NCBI RefSeq assembly: GCF_000374865.1
Contig: NZ_KB895453.1
Coordinates: forward strand, 371,728-435,727
Reading direction: 5' to 3'
From: Arthrobacter sp. 135MFCol5.1
Lineage (GTDB): Bacteria > Actinomycetota > Actinomycetes > Actinomycetales > Micrococcaceae
DNA length: 64,000 nt
The notes beneath the pieces are model-generated. The model was not told where the DNA came from, searched no databases, and saw nothing but the letters and a program-made list of their open reading frames with translations. The first letter of the stretch is position 1, and each line of letters starts with the position of its first letter. Of the stretch, positions 1 to 7,223 are shown piece after piece. A program made the position numbers and the translations under genes.

Positions 1-140
1 CGCGCGGAGGCCCGCATGTGTGGGCCGTAGCGCCGGGCGAGGGCTTCAAAGGCCGCCGTGTCGCCGTCGGCCGCCCTGCCCACCAAAATGGCATCGGGGA
101 CCAGATCCAACTGGTCCCGCATCAAGGGTGAACCTGTCAC
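1..140 (-). CDS. RNA polymerase sigma-70 family factor, N-terminus only (partial)
   Basis: Only about 46 N-terminal residues lie in the window; the rest runs off the left edge. The readable part contains DQLDLVPDAILVGRAADGD followed by TAAFEALARRYGP, the usual opening of region 2 of ECF-like or small sigma-70 factors. The GTG at 138-140 is chosen as start because GCAGGG precedes it; an in-frame ATG at 120-122 is the alternative. The gene follows CsbD and the Asp23 gene set on the same strand, so it may be the stress sigma factor of that locus, but a 97-base gap separates it from CsbD. The family call is fairly secure, the subtype is not. Confidence 0.7.
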   Translation of the reverse strand, partial: MTGSPLMRDQLDLVPDAILVGRAADGDTAAFEALARRYGPHMRASA

Positions 141-236
141 CGAACCCTGCTTTCACTATCGGCGCGAACGCCTCACGCGCGGCAGGCAGGTCCGCGGACC
201 GCCGTGGCGGTGCCGCGGGCCTGCCGCGGGGATTGG

Positions 237-467
237 CTAGTCTTTGCGGAAACCTTCTTTGACCTTGGCGGCAGCGTCCTTGAGGTTGCTGCCGATGCCC
301 TTGGCTGCGTCCTTGACCTTCTCGCCCGCTTCCTGGAGTTTCGCCTGCGCCTGGTCCCGCTGGCCTTCACGTTCCAGCTCCTCGTTGCCGGTCAGCTTGC
401 CGGCACCTTCCTTGGCGGCGCCGAGGTGGTTGGTTGCCGCGTTGTTGAGCTTGTCGTCGAGTCCCAC
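237..467 (-). CDS. CsbD family stress protein
   Basis: This 76-residue, highly charged, Lys/Glu/Ala-rich protein matches the CsbD family. It carries the family pattern of a hydrophilic helical chain with AKEGAGKLTGNEELEREGQ near residues 18-36 and KVKDAAKGIG later on. CsbD-like proteins accumulate in general stress and their biochemical role is unknown. The start is a GTG preceded by AAAGG. It lies 34 bases downstream of the AmaP-like gene and is probably the last or next-to-last gene of the Asp23 operon. That association fits an envelope or general stress role. Confidence 0.85.
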   Translation of the reverse strand: MGLDDKLNNAATNHLGAAKEGAGKLTGNEELEREGQRDQAQAKLQEAGEKVKDAAKGIGSNLKDAAAKVKEGFRKD

Positions 468-501
468 GATGGTGTGCCTTTCTGTCGTGTTCGGTTTCGT
501 G

Positions 502-1122
502 CTAGCCCGCGCGCAGTGCCCGGGCCAGTGTGGTCCTGGTTCCAGTTCCTATTCGGACCAGGACGTCGGTGTGATGGCCCAGCAGTGCATCAATGCTGCG
601 GACCAGTTCCTCGGCCACGTCCGCCACCTCCCGCGGCGAGGCGCCGCGGCGTGCCTGGAGGGTCAGGCGCAGGGAGGTGCGCGCGGCGTTTTTGGAGCCG
701 CGCCGGCGCCACGCGGTCAGGGAACTGCCGACGACGGACCGGTTGCCTTCCAGCGCCGCCTCCACGGCGGCTGCCAGGTAGGAGACCTCCACTGCGGTAG
801 CCCCCAGTTCCGGGTCGTCTTCCCGCGCCGCCGTCCTGGTCCGGCCGCCGCCTTGGCGGGCCAGCCAGAGAATGGTGGTGAGTGCCGCCAGCAGCAGAAC
901 CGCTGGCACGGCCAAGGACCACCAGCTGCCCAGCGGTTCCGGCGACGGCGCGGTGTTCCGGAGGGCCTGCCACGCCGTCAAGGCGCTGCCGGCGACGGCG
1001 GTCCAGCCCGTGCGTACGTCCGCGCTCAGCCCGGCGGCCGCCACCAGGATTCCAGCGCCGACCAGGATCAATCCGGCAAGGGCCAGGAAGGTCCTGTTCA
1101 TTGCCCTGTTCGTGTTGTTCAT
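502..1122 (-). CDS. amaP: Alkaline shock response membrane anchor protein AmaP-like
   Basis: This 206-residue protein has two hydrophobic segments, around residues 10-30 and 66-85, followed by a soluble Asp23-like tail (RTSLRLTLQARRGASPREV and later VRIGTG). AmaP anchors Asp23-type proteins to the cytoplasmic membrane in Gram-positive bacteria. Its start overlaps the stop of the upstream DUF6286 gene by four bases, which indicates translational coupling. The family assignment rests on topology, tail motif and neighbours, so the exact function in this organism is inferred. Confidence 0.75.
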   Translation of the reverse strand: MNNTNRAMNRTFLALAGLILVGAGILVAAAGLSADVRTGWTAVAGSALTAWQALRNTAPSPEPLGSWWSLAVPAVLLLAALTTILWLARQGGGRTRTAAREDDPELGATAVEVSYLAAAVEAALEGNRSVVGSSLTAWRRRGSKNAARTSLRLTLQARRGASPREVADVAEELVRSIDALLGHHTDVLVRIGTGTRTTLARALRAG

Positions 1123-1700
1123 CGTCCTACTGCCCCTTCCGCGGCAATGGCCACATCCGCTGCCAGGTTCCTGGCCAGCCGGCAGGAAGCGACTTCCCGG
1201 GCTGCCGCTTCGGTGAGCGCTTCCCGGTCAAGGGGCTGGCCCGACGTCGGCCGGACCGACACGTGCGCGCGGCGCCGTCCCACCGTTGTGCTCACCTGCT
1301 CCGGCGCCAGGTTGGCGGCCAGGCGCACTTGGCGTGAAACGGCGGCGGCAATGGCTTCGTCATCCACCACCAACGCCAGGCGCTCGCTGTGCATGGTCCG
1401 CCGGCCCCGGCGGCCGCCCTTGACCGCAGCCACGAGAAGCACTGCCCCAAGTACCGCCGCCGCGGTGCCGGCTGCTGTCAGCCCGGCCGGTTGCACCGCC
1501 TGTGGCAGGTCCCTTATGGCATTCGCCATGGCATCGGGGCCGGCCACGAGCGGGCCGCGGCCCAGGAGCGCGAGGACGCACTCGGCCCCCAGCCACACGA
1601 AGCCGGCGAGCAGCAGCACGGCCGTGGCCACGGACAGTCCGGTGCGCGATGAGTGCGTCTCCCTCCGGAGCATCCGCTTTTGCATGCGGCCCTGGTTCAT
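1119..1700 (-). CDS. DUF6286 domain membrane protein of the Asp23 operon
   Basis: This 193-residue protein has two predicted membrane segments, roughly residues 21-45 and 73-91, and a soluble C-terminal part with RRRAHVSVRPTSGQPLDREAL. That architecture matches the DUF6286 proteins found in actinobacterial Asp23 operons. It overlaps the genes on both sides by four bases each (positions 1697-1700 and 1119-1122). The role is unknown; a second membrane component of the Asp23 complex is the most economical guess. Confidence 0.7.
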   Translation of the reverse strand: MNQGRMQKRMLRRETHSSRTGLSVATAVLLLAGFVWLGAECVLALLGRGPLVAGPDAMANAIRDLPQAVQPAGLTAAGTAAAVLGAVLLVAAVKGGRRGRRTMHSERLALVVDDEAIAAAVSRQVRLAANLAPEQVSTTVGRRRAHVSVRPTSGQPLDREALTEAAAREVASCRLARNLAADVAIAAEGAVGR

Positions 1701-2068
1701 GGCTGCCTCCCGTCCTGTTTCCGTGCCCGGTCCGTGCGGGCTGCTTTGGCAGCCCGTGGGGCCGCGGTGAGCCGGATGTTGACCCGGCCAATGTCCATCC
1801 CGGTGATCCGCCGCCCGGCGAAGGCGATCCTCAGCCGGGCAATGTTCGCCTGCTCGAAGGTGGAGTGTTGCTCCCTTCCCGCCGGGGCCGCGGCCAGGAG
1901 CGGGGGAACAGGGAGCCGCATCTGGAGATCGACCCCGAGTTTTCCGGCATCGTCCCGGAGGGCGGCGGAAACGTCATCCCGGGGCACGCCGTACGCGCCG
2001 GCGGCCACGGCTTCCAAGGTATGCCGCAGGGCAGCCGGGGCGATCCGGGTATGGCCCCGGCGGGTCAC
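1697..2068 (-). CDS. Small Asp23/Gls24-like envelope stress protein
   Basis: The reading frame stays open much further upstream, but the true start is taken as the GTG at 2066-2068, because it overlaps the TGA of the DUF2273 gene (GTGA). This matches the other three junctions in the operon. The 123-residue product has a fold-like run of IAPAALRHTLEAVAAGAYGV, then a beta-rich segment, and a Lys/Arg-rich tail. It looks like a shortened relative of the longer Asp23 protein encoded two genes upstream. Function in envelope homeostasis is inferred from the operon. Confidence 0.65.
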   Translation of the reverse strand: MTRRGHTRIAPAALRHTLEAVAAGAYGVPRDDVSAALRDDAGKLGVDLQMRLPVPPLLAAAPAGREQHSTFEQANIARLRIAFAGRRITGMDIGRVNIRLTAAPRAAKAARTDRARKQDGRQP

Positions 2069-2256
2069 GACGACGAGCGCCGGCCGCGCAGGGCGTCCAG
2101 CACGGCGCCGAGGTCCAGTTGCCCCTCGGCCGCCCGGCCCAGGACCGCGCCGATGGCCATGAAGATGGCCGTCAGCAGGAAGCCCCAGAAACCGAAGGCG
2201 AGGGCGGCCACAGCCAGCACGGCCCCTGCGGCCGTGCCGGCGACGACGGGGGTCAT
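2065..2256 (-). CDS. DUF2273-like small membrane protein
   Basis: The 63-residue product is almost entirely hydrophobic over residues 3-41 and contains GFWGFLLTAIFMAIGAVLG, ending in a short charged tail. Small DUF2273 membrane proteins are regular members of Asp23/AmaP loci. It overlaps both neighbouring genes by four bases (2253-2256 and 2065-2068), so the order of the operon is Asp23, DUF2273, small Asp23. It probably helps to tether Asp23 at the membrane, by analogy only. Confidence 0.75.
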   Translation of the reverse strand: MTPVVAGTAAGAVLAVAALAFGFWGFLLTAIFMAIGAVLGRAAEGQLDLGAVLDALRGRRSSS

Positions 2257-2732
2257 GCGACCCTCGGTTCGCGCTCGGCGTCGTCCGCGTCATCGCCCTC
2301 GGACGGGACATGGATATCGGTGATGGTGATGTTGACCTCGGTGACTTCCATGCCCACCAGGTCTTCCACTGCCGTGTAGACGGCATCGCGGGCCCGGTCC
2401 GCCACCTGCTGCAGGGGGTGCGGGTATTCGACCACCAGGGTGACATCCACGGCCACCTGGGTCTGGCCGACCTCCACGCTGACACCCTGGGTGAGGTCCT
2501 TCTGGCCCACCTTCTCGCGGAGGGTGCCAATGGCGCGGGCTGCCCCACCGCCCAGCGCGTACACGCCGTCAATCTCCTGGATGGCGATGCCGGCGATTTT
2601 TGCCACCACGCCGTCGGCCACCGTGGTGCGTCCGCGGCCGTCCGCGCCATTGGCGGGGGACAGTTCATGGCCGGGTGCGGTGGCTGCCTTCTTCTGCTGG
2701 ACTGCTGCGGGGTTCTGCGCCTGGGTAGTCAT
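2253..2732 (-). CDS. Asp23/Gls24 family envelope stress response protein
   Basis: From residue 40 on, the 159-residue product is a classical Asp23 domain: TVADGVVAKIAGIAIQEIDGVYAL, then VSVEVGQTQVAVDVTLVVEY, and VNITITDIHV. A disordered Gln/Ala-rich stretch precedes it. The ATG at 2732 is selected over the longer open frame because AAGGAG lies five bases upstream of it. This is the first gene of the operon; 133 bases of apparently regulatory sequence and a terminator separate it from the next gene on the same strand. Asp23 proteins form membrane-associated assemblies that respond to cell-wall or alkaline stress. Confidence 0.88.
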   Translation of the reverse strand: MTTQAQNPAAVQQKKAATAPGHELSPANGADGRGRTTVADGVVAKIAGIAIQEIDGVYALGGGAARAIGTLREKVGQKDLTQGVSVEVGQTQVAVDVTLVVEYPHPLQQVADRARDAVYTAVEDLVGMEVTEVNITITDIHVPSEGDDADDAEREPRVA

Positions 2733-2817
2733 TGCGTCACTCCTTGTTTGCTCTGGAAAGGGTTCCAAGGGCGCGTTGTGCGCCTTCACAAGTAAGGACG
2801 GGGCCAGGGCGGAAAAC

Positions 2818-2839
2818 GTCACGCAGTTTTTTGCGTGAC
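2818..2839. promoter_or_regulatory. 8-bp inverted repeat upstream of the Asp23 operon
   Basis: GTCACGCA at 2818-2825 and TGCGTGAC at 2832-2839 form a perfect dyad with a six-base T-rich spacer. It lies about 85 bases before the Asp23 start and could be an operator. A hairpin is also possible, but no gene ends here on either strand. Confidence 0.4.
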
Positions 2840-2865
2840 CCCTGTCACACCTGACTGGGGGCGTG

Positions 2866-2914
2866 AAAAAGGGGAGTGGACCACGACGGGAGGTCCCGTC
2901 GTCGTCCACTCCCC
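2866..2914 (-). terminator. Rho-independent terminator after the 65-residue gene
   Basis: The arms GGGGAGTGGACCACGACGGG and its complement pair over 2871-2914 with one bulge. On the minus strand a run of five T follows (2866-2870). It lies just past the stop of the gene at 2927 and upstream of the Asp23 promoter region, so it insulates the two units. Confidence 0.85.
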
Positions 2915-2926
2915 ATGGGGCGCCGC

Positions 2927-3124
2927 TTAGACGGCCGCCAGGGCCGCTTCGTCGCCTCGAACGCTCAGCGTGAAGGTGTTGGGGCCGCTGCACGTGACGG
3001 CGATGCGGCAGGTGGTGGTGTTGTGCCGGGCGGAAAGGTCCGTTACCGCGGAGTCGAGGGTCTCGTGGAAAGACGCCCGGTCCCAGATCTTCAGCGTCAC
3101 GGATTTGGCAGCGTTAAACGTCAT
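2927..3124 (-). CDS. Hypothetical 65-residue protein
   Basis: I do not recognise this family. The product begins MTFNAAKSVTLKIWDRASF and alternates short beta-type and helical runs (CRIAVTCSGPNTFTLSVRG), so it is probably a small soluble domain. GAAGGAAAG about ten bases upstream of the ATG and the strong terminator downstream argue that it is a real gene. A 61-codon open frame upstream (3121-3306) overlaps the start by ATGA but has skewed composition and is not called. The 230 bases up to the next gene hold nothing else I can support. Confidence 0.55.
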   Translation of the reverse strand: MTFNAAKSVTLKIWDRASFHETLDSAVTDLSARHNTTTCRIAVTCSGPNTFTLSVRGDEAALAAV

Positions 3125-3357
3125 TGTTCAGTACTTTCCTTCGTCAGTGCGGCCCCCTTCGGGCCGCTGGAGTGGCCTGTCCACGCTTCGGGGATCGGTG
3201 GCCTGCGCTCACCGGTGGGCCTCGTTGCGTCACCAGGATTTCGGAGCGGGAGCTTGCCCGCCCTCCATATCCATAGTGCCCAAGCCGGAACGGCGCTCGA
3301 AACCAAAAAGCGCTTTATTGCGGGTGTTTCTCGTCACGTTTAAGCGGGGCGCGGCGT

Positions 3358-4119
3358 CTATTCGTCGAAGTGCGCCGGGATCGTTTGCTCGCCGGAAATG
3401 GATGCAATGACGGCGGCGGCCACCTGCCGGAGCTTGATGTTCCGGGTATTCGAGGCGCGGGTGAGGATGCCGAACGCCGTGTCCCGGGTGCAGCGGTTTT
3501 GGGCCATGACCGCCCCCACCGCCATATCGATGACTGTCCGGGACTGCATGGCCGCGGAGAGGTCGTTCCTGGTTTCACGCAAGCGGGCAATCCGCAAGAC
3601 CAGGCGCAGCGAGTTTGCCGCGTGCCCGGCGAAAGTCTCCACGGTTGCGATGTCCTCGACCGAGAAGCCGTTGGTGCGGCCGGAATAGAGGTTCAGCACT
3701 GCCTCGCCATCTCCACCGAGATCCAACGGGACGGCGAGGATGGAGGAGACCCCTTGATGCAAGGCGGTCCGGACGTAGTCCTGCCAGCGGGTTTCGGCGG
3801 CAAGGTCGGGAACCAGGAGGGTGCGCTCCTCCCGCAGCGCTGTCAGGCAGGGGCCTTCGCCAAAGCCGTTCTGCAATTCATCCAACGCGCTCGCGGCGGC
3901 GTCACTGGCGGCAACGGCTTCGGGTTTCTTTTGCCGGATAACCGTGACGCCGCTGTGGATGGTGTTGCCGGGGACGCTCAGCCGGGAAGACACCAGGACG
4001 GCCAATTCCGTCATGAATGCCCTGATGTCGCTGCTCTCAAGGACGAGTTCCTGCAGCGACAAATCGGCATCCCATCCACTCCTGAATCCGGTGGGAAGGG
4101 AACCTTCGTTGTCGGTCAT
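3358..4119 (-). CDS. GAF and ANTAR domain regulator (first of five)
   Basis: The 253-residue protein has a GAF domain (about residues 20-175, with GEGPCLTALREERTLLVPDL) and a C-terminal ANTAR domain. The ANTAR part contains SRTVIDMAVGAVMAQNRC and ends in KLRQVAAAVIASI. ANTAR domains bind paired-hexaloop RNA hairpins and usually act as antiterminators; GAF domains sense small ligands or redox state. The start overlaps the stop of the upstream 84-residue gene by four bases. It is the last gene of a run 5095 to 3358. Target RNAs are unknown. Confidence 0.9.
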   Translation of the reverse strand: MTDNEGSLPTGFRSGWDADLSLQELVLESSDIRAFMTELAVLVSSRLSVPGNTIHSGVTVIRQKKPEAVAASDAAASALDELQNGFGEGPCLTALREERTLLVPDLAAETRWQDYVRTALHQGVSSILAVPLDLGGDGEAVLNLYSGRTNGFSVEDIATVETFAGHAANSLRLVLRIARLRETRNDLSAAMQSRTVIDMAVGAVMAQNRCTRDTAFGILTRASNTRNIKLRQVAAAVIASISGEQTIPAHFDE

Positions 4120-4370
4120 GCGCCGTCGCCTCCAATGAATTCGTTCATAGCCAGCGTGACGAGTCCCACCTGTGCTGCGGGCAGGTGCAGGGCTTCATTG
4201 AGGTAGGCATCCAGAGCCAGTTCGTCAACGTCCCCGCCGATGCCGTAGTAGTACGTCCAGAGTTCAACCAGCGTCACCTTGGAGGCCTGGAACCGCTTCG
4301 CTGCAATCCGGCGGTGCGCATCTGCCTCGTTCAGTTGGTCCGGGCCACCCATCCAGTCCGCGTTCATCAT
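4116..4370 (-). CDS. Small protein paired with GAF-ANTAR regulators (type A, 84 aa)
   Basis: No named family is recognised. The core reads LWTYYYGIGGDVDELALDAY, then LNEALHLPAAQVGLVTLAMNEFI, which aligns closely with the core of the 113-residue product at 5264-5605. It overlaps both flanking GAF-ANTAR genes by four bases, so the three are certainly co-translated. The fold is probably all-helical, soluble and cytoplasmic. Strict coupling to two GAF-ANTAR genes suggests a partner or modulator of them; that is inference. Confidence 0.75.
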   Translation of the reverse strand: MMNADWMGGPDQLNEADAHRRIAAKRFQASKVTLVELWTYYYGIGGDVDELALDAYLNEALHLPAAQVGLVTLAMNEFIGGDGA

Positions 4371-5095
4371 TGCCGTCCATCCGGCGATCCCGGGATGTAG
4401 CCCCCATCAACGATCTCGGCAGCAATTTCCCGGATCCGCTTGTTGTTTGATGCGGCAGCGGCCTGCAGCACCGTGAGGGCGCTGTTCCTGCCGCCGCGGG
4501 TCTGGAGCATGACCAGGGCGACGGCCGCGTCCACAACGGCGCGGGATTTGAGCGCAGATCGGAAATCGTCTCCAGGGGCCTCCGGCGCATGCAGCCGCAG
4601 CGCCAGGCGGAGGATGCGGGACATCGAGGCCGCGTGGTCCTCCACGAAGGCAATGGCGGCCGGATTGAAGGCGTGTGTGGTGTAGGCGTAGGAGTTCAGC
4701 GCTGCACGTGCGGAGGAGTCTGTGTGGATGGGGACCGCCAGTACGGAGCGGACATTGTCTTCAGCGATGCTGTCCAAGTACCGGCTCCAGCGCAGATCAT
4801 TGGCCAGGTCGCCAATCAGTACCGTTCTTTGCTGCCGGAGGGCCGTAAGGCAGGGGCCAATGTCGAAACCATACTGCGTCTCGTCGAGCCGGTACCCTTC
4901 CTGGCTGCTCGCGGCCACGGTGGCGAGTCCGCCGTTCCGCTCCACCGTGATGGTGCACTCCATGGTGCGGCCGTCCGCGCCCAGCTGCGCAGCGGAGATA
5001 GTGGCCAGGCCAAGGAGGAAGTCCGGGAAGCCGGGGCTGTCCAGGAGCAGGTCCTGCAGCCTGTCTGACGGGGAGATGATATTTTCCTTGGCCAT
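4367..5095 (-). CDS. GAF and ANTAR domain regulator (second)
   Basis: The ATG at 5095 is chosen because GAGG precedes it; the frame stays open upstream without family-like sequence. The 242-residue product has a GAF domain with FDIGPCLTALRQQRTVLIGDL and an ANTAR-like tail with KSRAVVDAAVALVMLQTRGG, then NKRIREIAAEIV. The tail departs from the usual G-x-IMA-Q-N-R-C motif (here ALVMLQTRGG), so RNA binding may be altered. It is followed at once by the 84-residue partner gene with an ATGA overlap. Confidence 0.85.
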   Translation of the reverse strand: MAKENIISPSDRLQDLLLDSPGFPDFLLGLATISAAQLGADGRTMECTITVERNGGLATVAASSQEGYRLDETQYGFDIGPCLTALRQQRTVLIGDLANDLRWSRYLDSIAEDNVRSVLAVPIHTDSSARAALNSYAYTTHAFNPAAIAFVEDHAASMSRILRLALRLHAPEAPGDDFRSALKSRAVVDAAVALVMLQTRGGRNSALTVLQAAAASNNKRIREIAAEIVDGGYIPGSPDGRQ

Positions 5096-5263
5096 CGGGC
5101 CTCGATCCTCAGTACGCCAGGGTTGCTGCTCCCGGCTTGCGACCCCCGCTCTCTGCGCGGCTGGCCCGTGTGGCAACCCCTGGATCTGCTGGCTATCCGG
5201 AAATCTCCTATTTCCGACACTACGCCTCCGCACCTGCATTTGGTACGCGGGCGCCGGCACGCG

Positions 5264-5605
5264 CTACCCGTCGGAACCTGCACGGTGGCCGCCGTCCTGG
5301 TCGCCGCCGTCCTTTTCGCCGCTGTCTTCCGTTTCGGAGCGGTGGGATCCGTTGAAATCGTCGGAGTAGGGCGCCCGGGGCCGGGGAAGGTCGTCGATCA
5401 GCTCGTTCGCCGCCAAGGCAAGCAGGTCCCGTTGGATCGGTGGGAGGGAGAGAAGCCCTTGCAGGTAGGCCTCCACTTCGTACTCGCCGGCGTCTCCGGA
5501 GAGGCCAAAGTACTTCAGCCAGAGGTCGGGGACCGAGATGTCGGCAGCCTTCATCGCGGCTCTGAGTTGGCGTCGCTGTTCCGGTTCGTTGGGGTCGAAG
5601 CCCAT
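5264..5605 (-). CDS. Small protein paired with GAF-ANTAR regulators (type B, 113 aa)
   Basis: The product begins MGFDPNEPEQRRQLRAAMKA and continues with the same core as the 84-residue protein: LWLKYFGLSGDAGEYEVEAY, then LQGLLSLPPIQRDLLALAANELI. It adds an acidic, Gly/Asp-rich disordered tail of about 35 residues. It starts seven bases after the stop of the third GAF-ANTAR gene. A 168-base gap with no supportable gene separates it from the second one. Function is unknown; the recurring arrangement suggests it works with a GAF-ANTAR protein. Confidence 0.75.
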   Translation of the reverse strand: MGFDPNEPEQRRQLRAAMKAADISVPDLWLKYFGLSGDAGEYEVEAYLQGLLSLPPIQRDLLALAANELIDDLPRPRAPYSDDFNGSHRSETEDSGEKDGGDQDGGHRAGSDG

Positions 5606-5612
5606 GGCGAAC

Positions 5613-6329
5613 CTAGGTTCCGGAGGCCGGCGTCCCGGCCACGACGCGTTCGCTGACCTGCTGCAGCGATGTTTTTTCCTCCCGGGCCTGCCTGATGAGG
5701 AACCGCACGGCGTCTTCCTGCCGCAAACCCATCCGTTCCATGATGACCCCGGTGGCACGGTTGACCAGGTCGCGGGTATACAGCGACGCCTGGAGTTCCG
5801 CCGTCATCCGATGCGGAGCCTCATTGGCCTGGATATGGGAGATCAGCGTGGCGGCCGGCGCTGCGAAGAGCTGGAGCAGTGCAGCGCTCCCGTGGTCGTA
5901 GGTGTCGGGGGCTGCGGCGTACAACTTCAGGGCACCCAGGGATTCCTTCCCCGCCAACAGCGGCGCGCTGACTACTGCGAGTATGGGCAGCCCGGCGATG
6001 CCGTTGCGCCACTGGGGCCACCGCTGTTCCACGTTGAGGTCGGTGACCAGCACGGGTCGCTCTGACGCCCACGCCGTAAGGCAAGGTCCTTCGCCATATT
6101 CATACTGAACCGTGTCCGCCTGGGAAACGATCGTGTCGGTGTATCCACTGCTGGTACGGCGTCCCCGGCCGTCGATGAGTGAGACGCCTGCCCCGATGGT
6201 GCCGGGGACTGATTCCTTGGCGGCCCGGGCCAGCAAACGGATGGCGGTTGTGACCTTTTCTTCCGTTAGCAGTAATCCCTGGATGCGAGCGATCACTGCG
6301 GTTAGCTCGTCAAGGGGAAGTTGCGCCAT
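5613..6329 (-). CDS. GAF and ANTAR domain regulator (third, divergent type)
   Basis: The 238-residue protein has a GAF domain (GEGPCLTAWASERPVLVTDL near the middle) and an ANTAR tail with LVNRATGVIMERMGLRQEDA and SLQQVSERVV. Its ANTAR sequence belongs to a different subgroup from the MAQNRC type of the first, fourth and fifth copies. The ATG at 6329 is preferred over an in-frame start 27 bases upstream, since the family begins close to the first helix. It is divergent from the fourth copy, with 114 bases between the starts. Confidence 0.88.
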   Translation of the reverse strand: MAQLPLDELTAVIARIQGLLLTEEKVTTAIRLLARAAKESVPGTIGAGVSLIDGRGRRTSSGYTDTIVSQADTVQYEYGEGPCLTAWASERPVLVTDLNVEQRWPQWRNGIAGLPILAVVSAPLLAGKESLGALKLYAAAPDTYDHGSAALLQLFAAPAATLISHIQANEAPHRMTAELQASLYTRDLVNRATGVIMERMGLRQEDAVRFLIRQAREEKTSLQQVSERVVAGTPASGT

Positions 6330-6443
6330 GGTCCCAGCATAGATCCACACCCGCACCGGGGCTCCGCATGGCCCGGACCGTCCGAAACCCGCCCAGGCAG
6401 GGAGGGCTTGACTGGATGGGTGGGTGGCGGTTCGCTGGAGGAC

Positions 6444-7178
6444 ATGTTGAGTTCATCCGACCCTGAATCTGCCCAAGACCTCCAGAGCATCCTGGTGGGC
6501 TCAGAGAATGGCATCGAGTTCCTTTCCGGGTTCTCACGCCTTGCCGCCGCCGCCGTTTCAGAGGCAGGCGGGGGTGTGGTGGAGTGTGCCGTCACCCTGA
6601 AGATGAAGCGACGGCCCACCACGGCTGCGGCCAGCAGTGCACGTGCCCTGGAGCTGGACCAGCTGGAACAGGCGTTGGGTGATGGTCCCTGCGTGAAGGC
6701 GTTGCGTGAGATGTCATTGGTGTTGATCGACGACGTCGAGTCCGATTCGCGATGGCCTGAATACAACCGGGCGCTCCTGGCGGCCAACGTCCACAGCTCG
6801 CTGGGTGTTCCCTTGGAGATCACGGGCGAGACCGCCGCGGCATTGAATTTTTTCGCCTCGCGGCCCGGCGTATTCACAGCGGACGTCCTCGAAAAGGCAC
6901 TCGGCTTTGCGGCCGCCGCCCAGAACACACTGCATTTGTCGGTGCGCATCGATACCGCCCGGAACCGTGCGGACAACTTGGAGGCTGCCCTGGAGAGCAG
7001 GACCGCCATCAACCTTGCCTGTGGGGTGATCATGGCGCAGAACCGCTGCTCACAGCAGGAGGCGATGGATATCCTCGCCCGGGTCTCCAGCAACCGCAAC
7101 CGGAAACTCCGGGATGTCGCCAACGAACTCATCGAGCAGTTGACCGGGAATGGCGTCAGGACCCATTTCGAGGCGTAA
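6444..7178 (+). CDS. GAF and ANTAR domain regulator (fourth)
   Basis: The start at 6444 is placed by GGAGG five bases upstream; the longer open frame is not family-like. The 244-residue product has a GAF domain with GDGPCVKALREMSLVLIDDV and a canonical ANTAR domain with SRTAINLACGVIMAQNRCSQ and RKLRDVANELIEQL. It is transcribed away from the other three clustered copies. No partner gene of the small-protein type follows it; an ArsR regulator comes next after 82 bases. Confidence 0.9.
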   Translation: MLSSSDPESAQDLQSILVGSENGIEFLSGFSRLAAAAVSEAGGGVVECAVTLKMKRRPTTAAASSARALELDQLEQALGDGPCVKALREMSLVLIDDVESDSRWPEYNRALLAANVHSSLGVPLEITGETAAALNFFASRPGVFTADVLEKALGFAAAAQNTLHLSVRIDTARNRADNLEAALESRTAINLACGVIMAQNRCSQQEAMDILARVSSNRNRKLRDVANELIEQLTGNGVRTHFEA

Positions 7179-7223
7179 CTGTATGCCGGCCGTTCCGGCG
7201 TCCAAGGCTGTTCAGGAGCCCCA

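Noticed and set aside
244..1770. 508-codon plus-strand frame across the Asp23 operon
   Set aside because: It runs antisense to CsbD, AmaP and DUF6286 genes, which are linked by stop-start overlaps.
1697..2668. Long form (323 codons) of the small Asp23-like gene
   Set aside because: The upstream two thirds is a shifted reading of the Asp23 and DUF2273 genes; the GTGA overlap at 2065-2068 gives a natural start.
3121..3306. 61-codon minus-strand ORF ending in ATGA at the 2927-3124 gene
   Set aside because: TTG start, no ribosome site and unusual composition. The overlap alone is not enough to call it.
3125..3357. Possible riboswitch-like GC hairpins upstream of the 65-residue gene
   Set aside because: Short GC-rich pairings are present, but no match to any class I know and no terminator follows.
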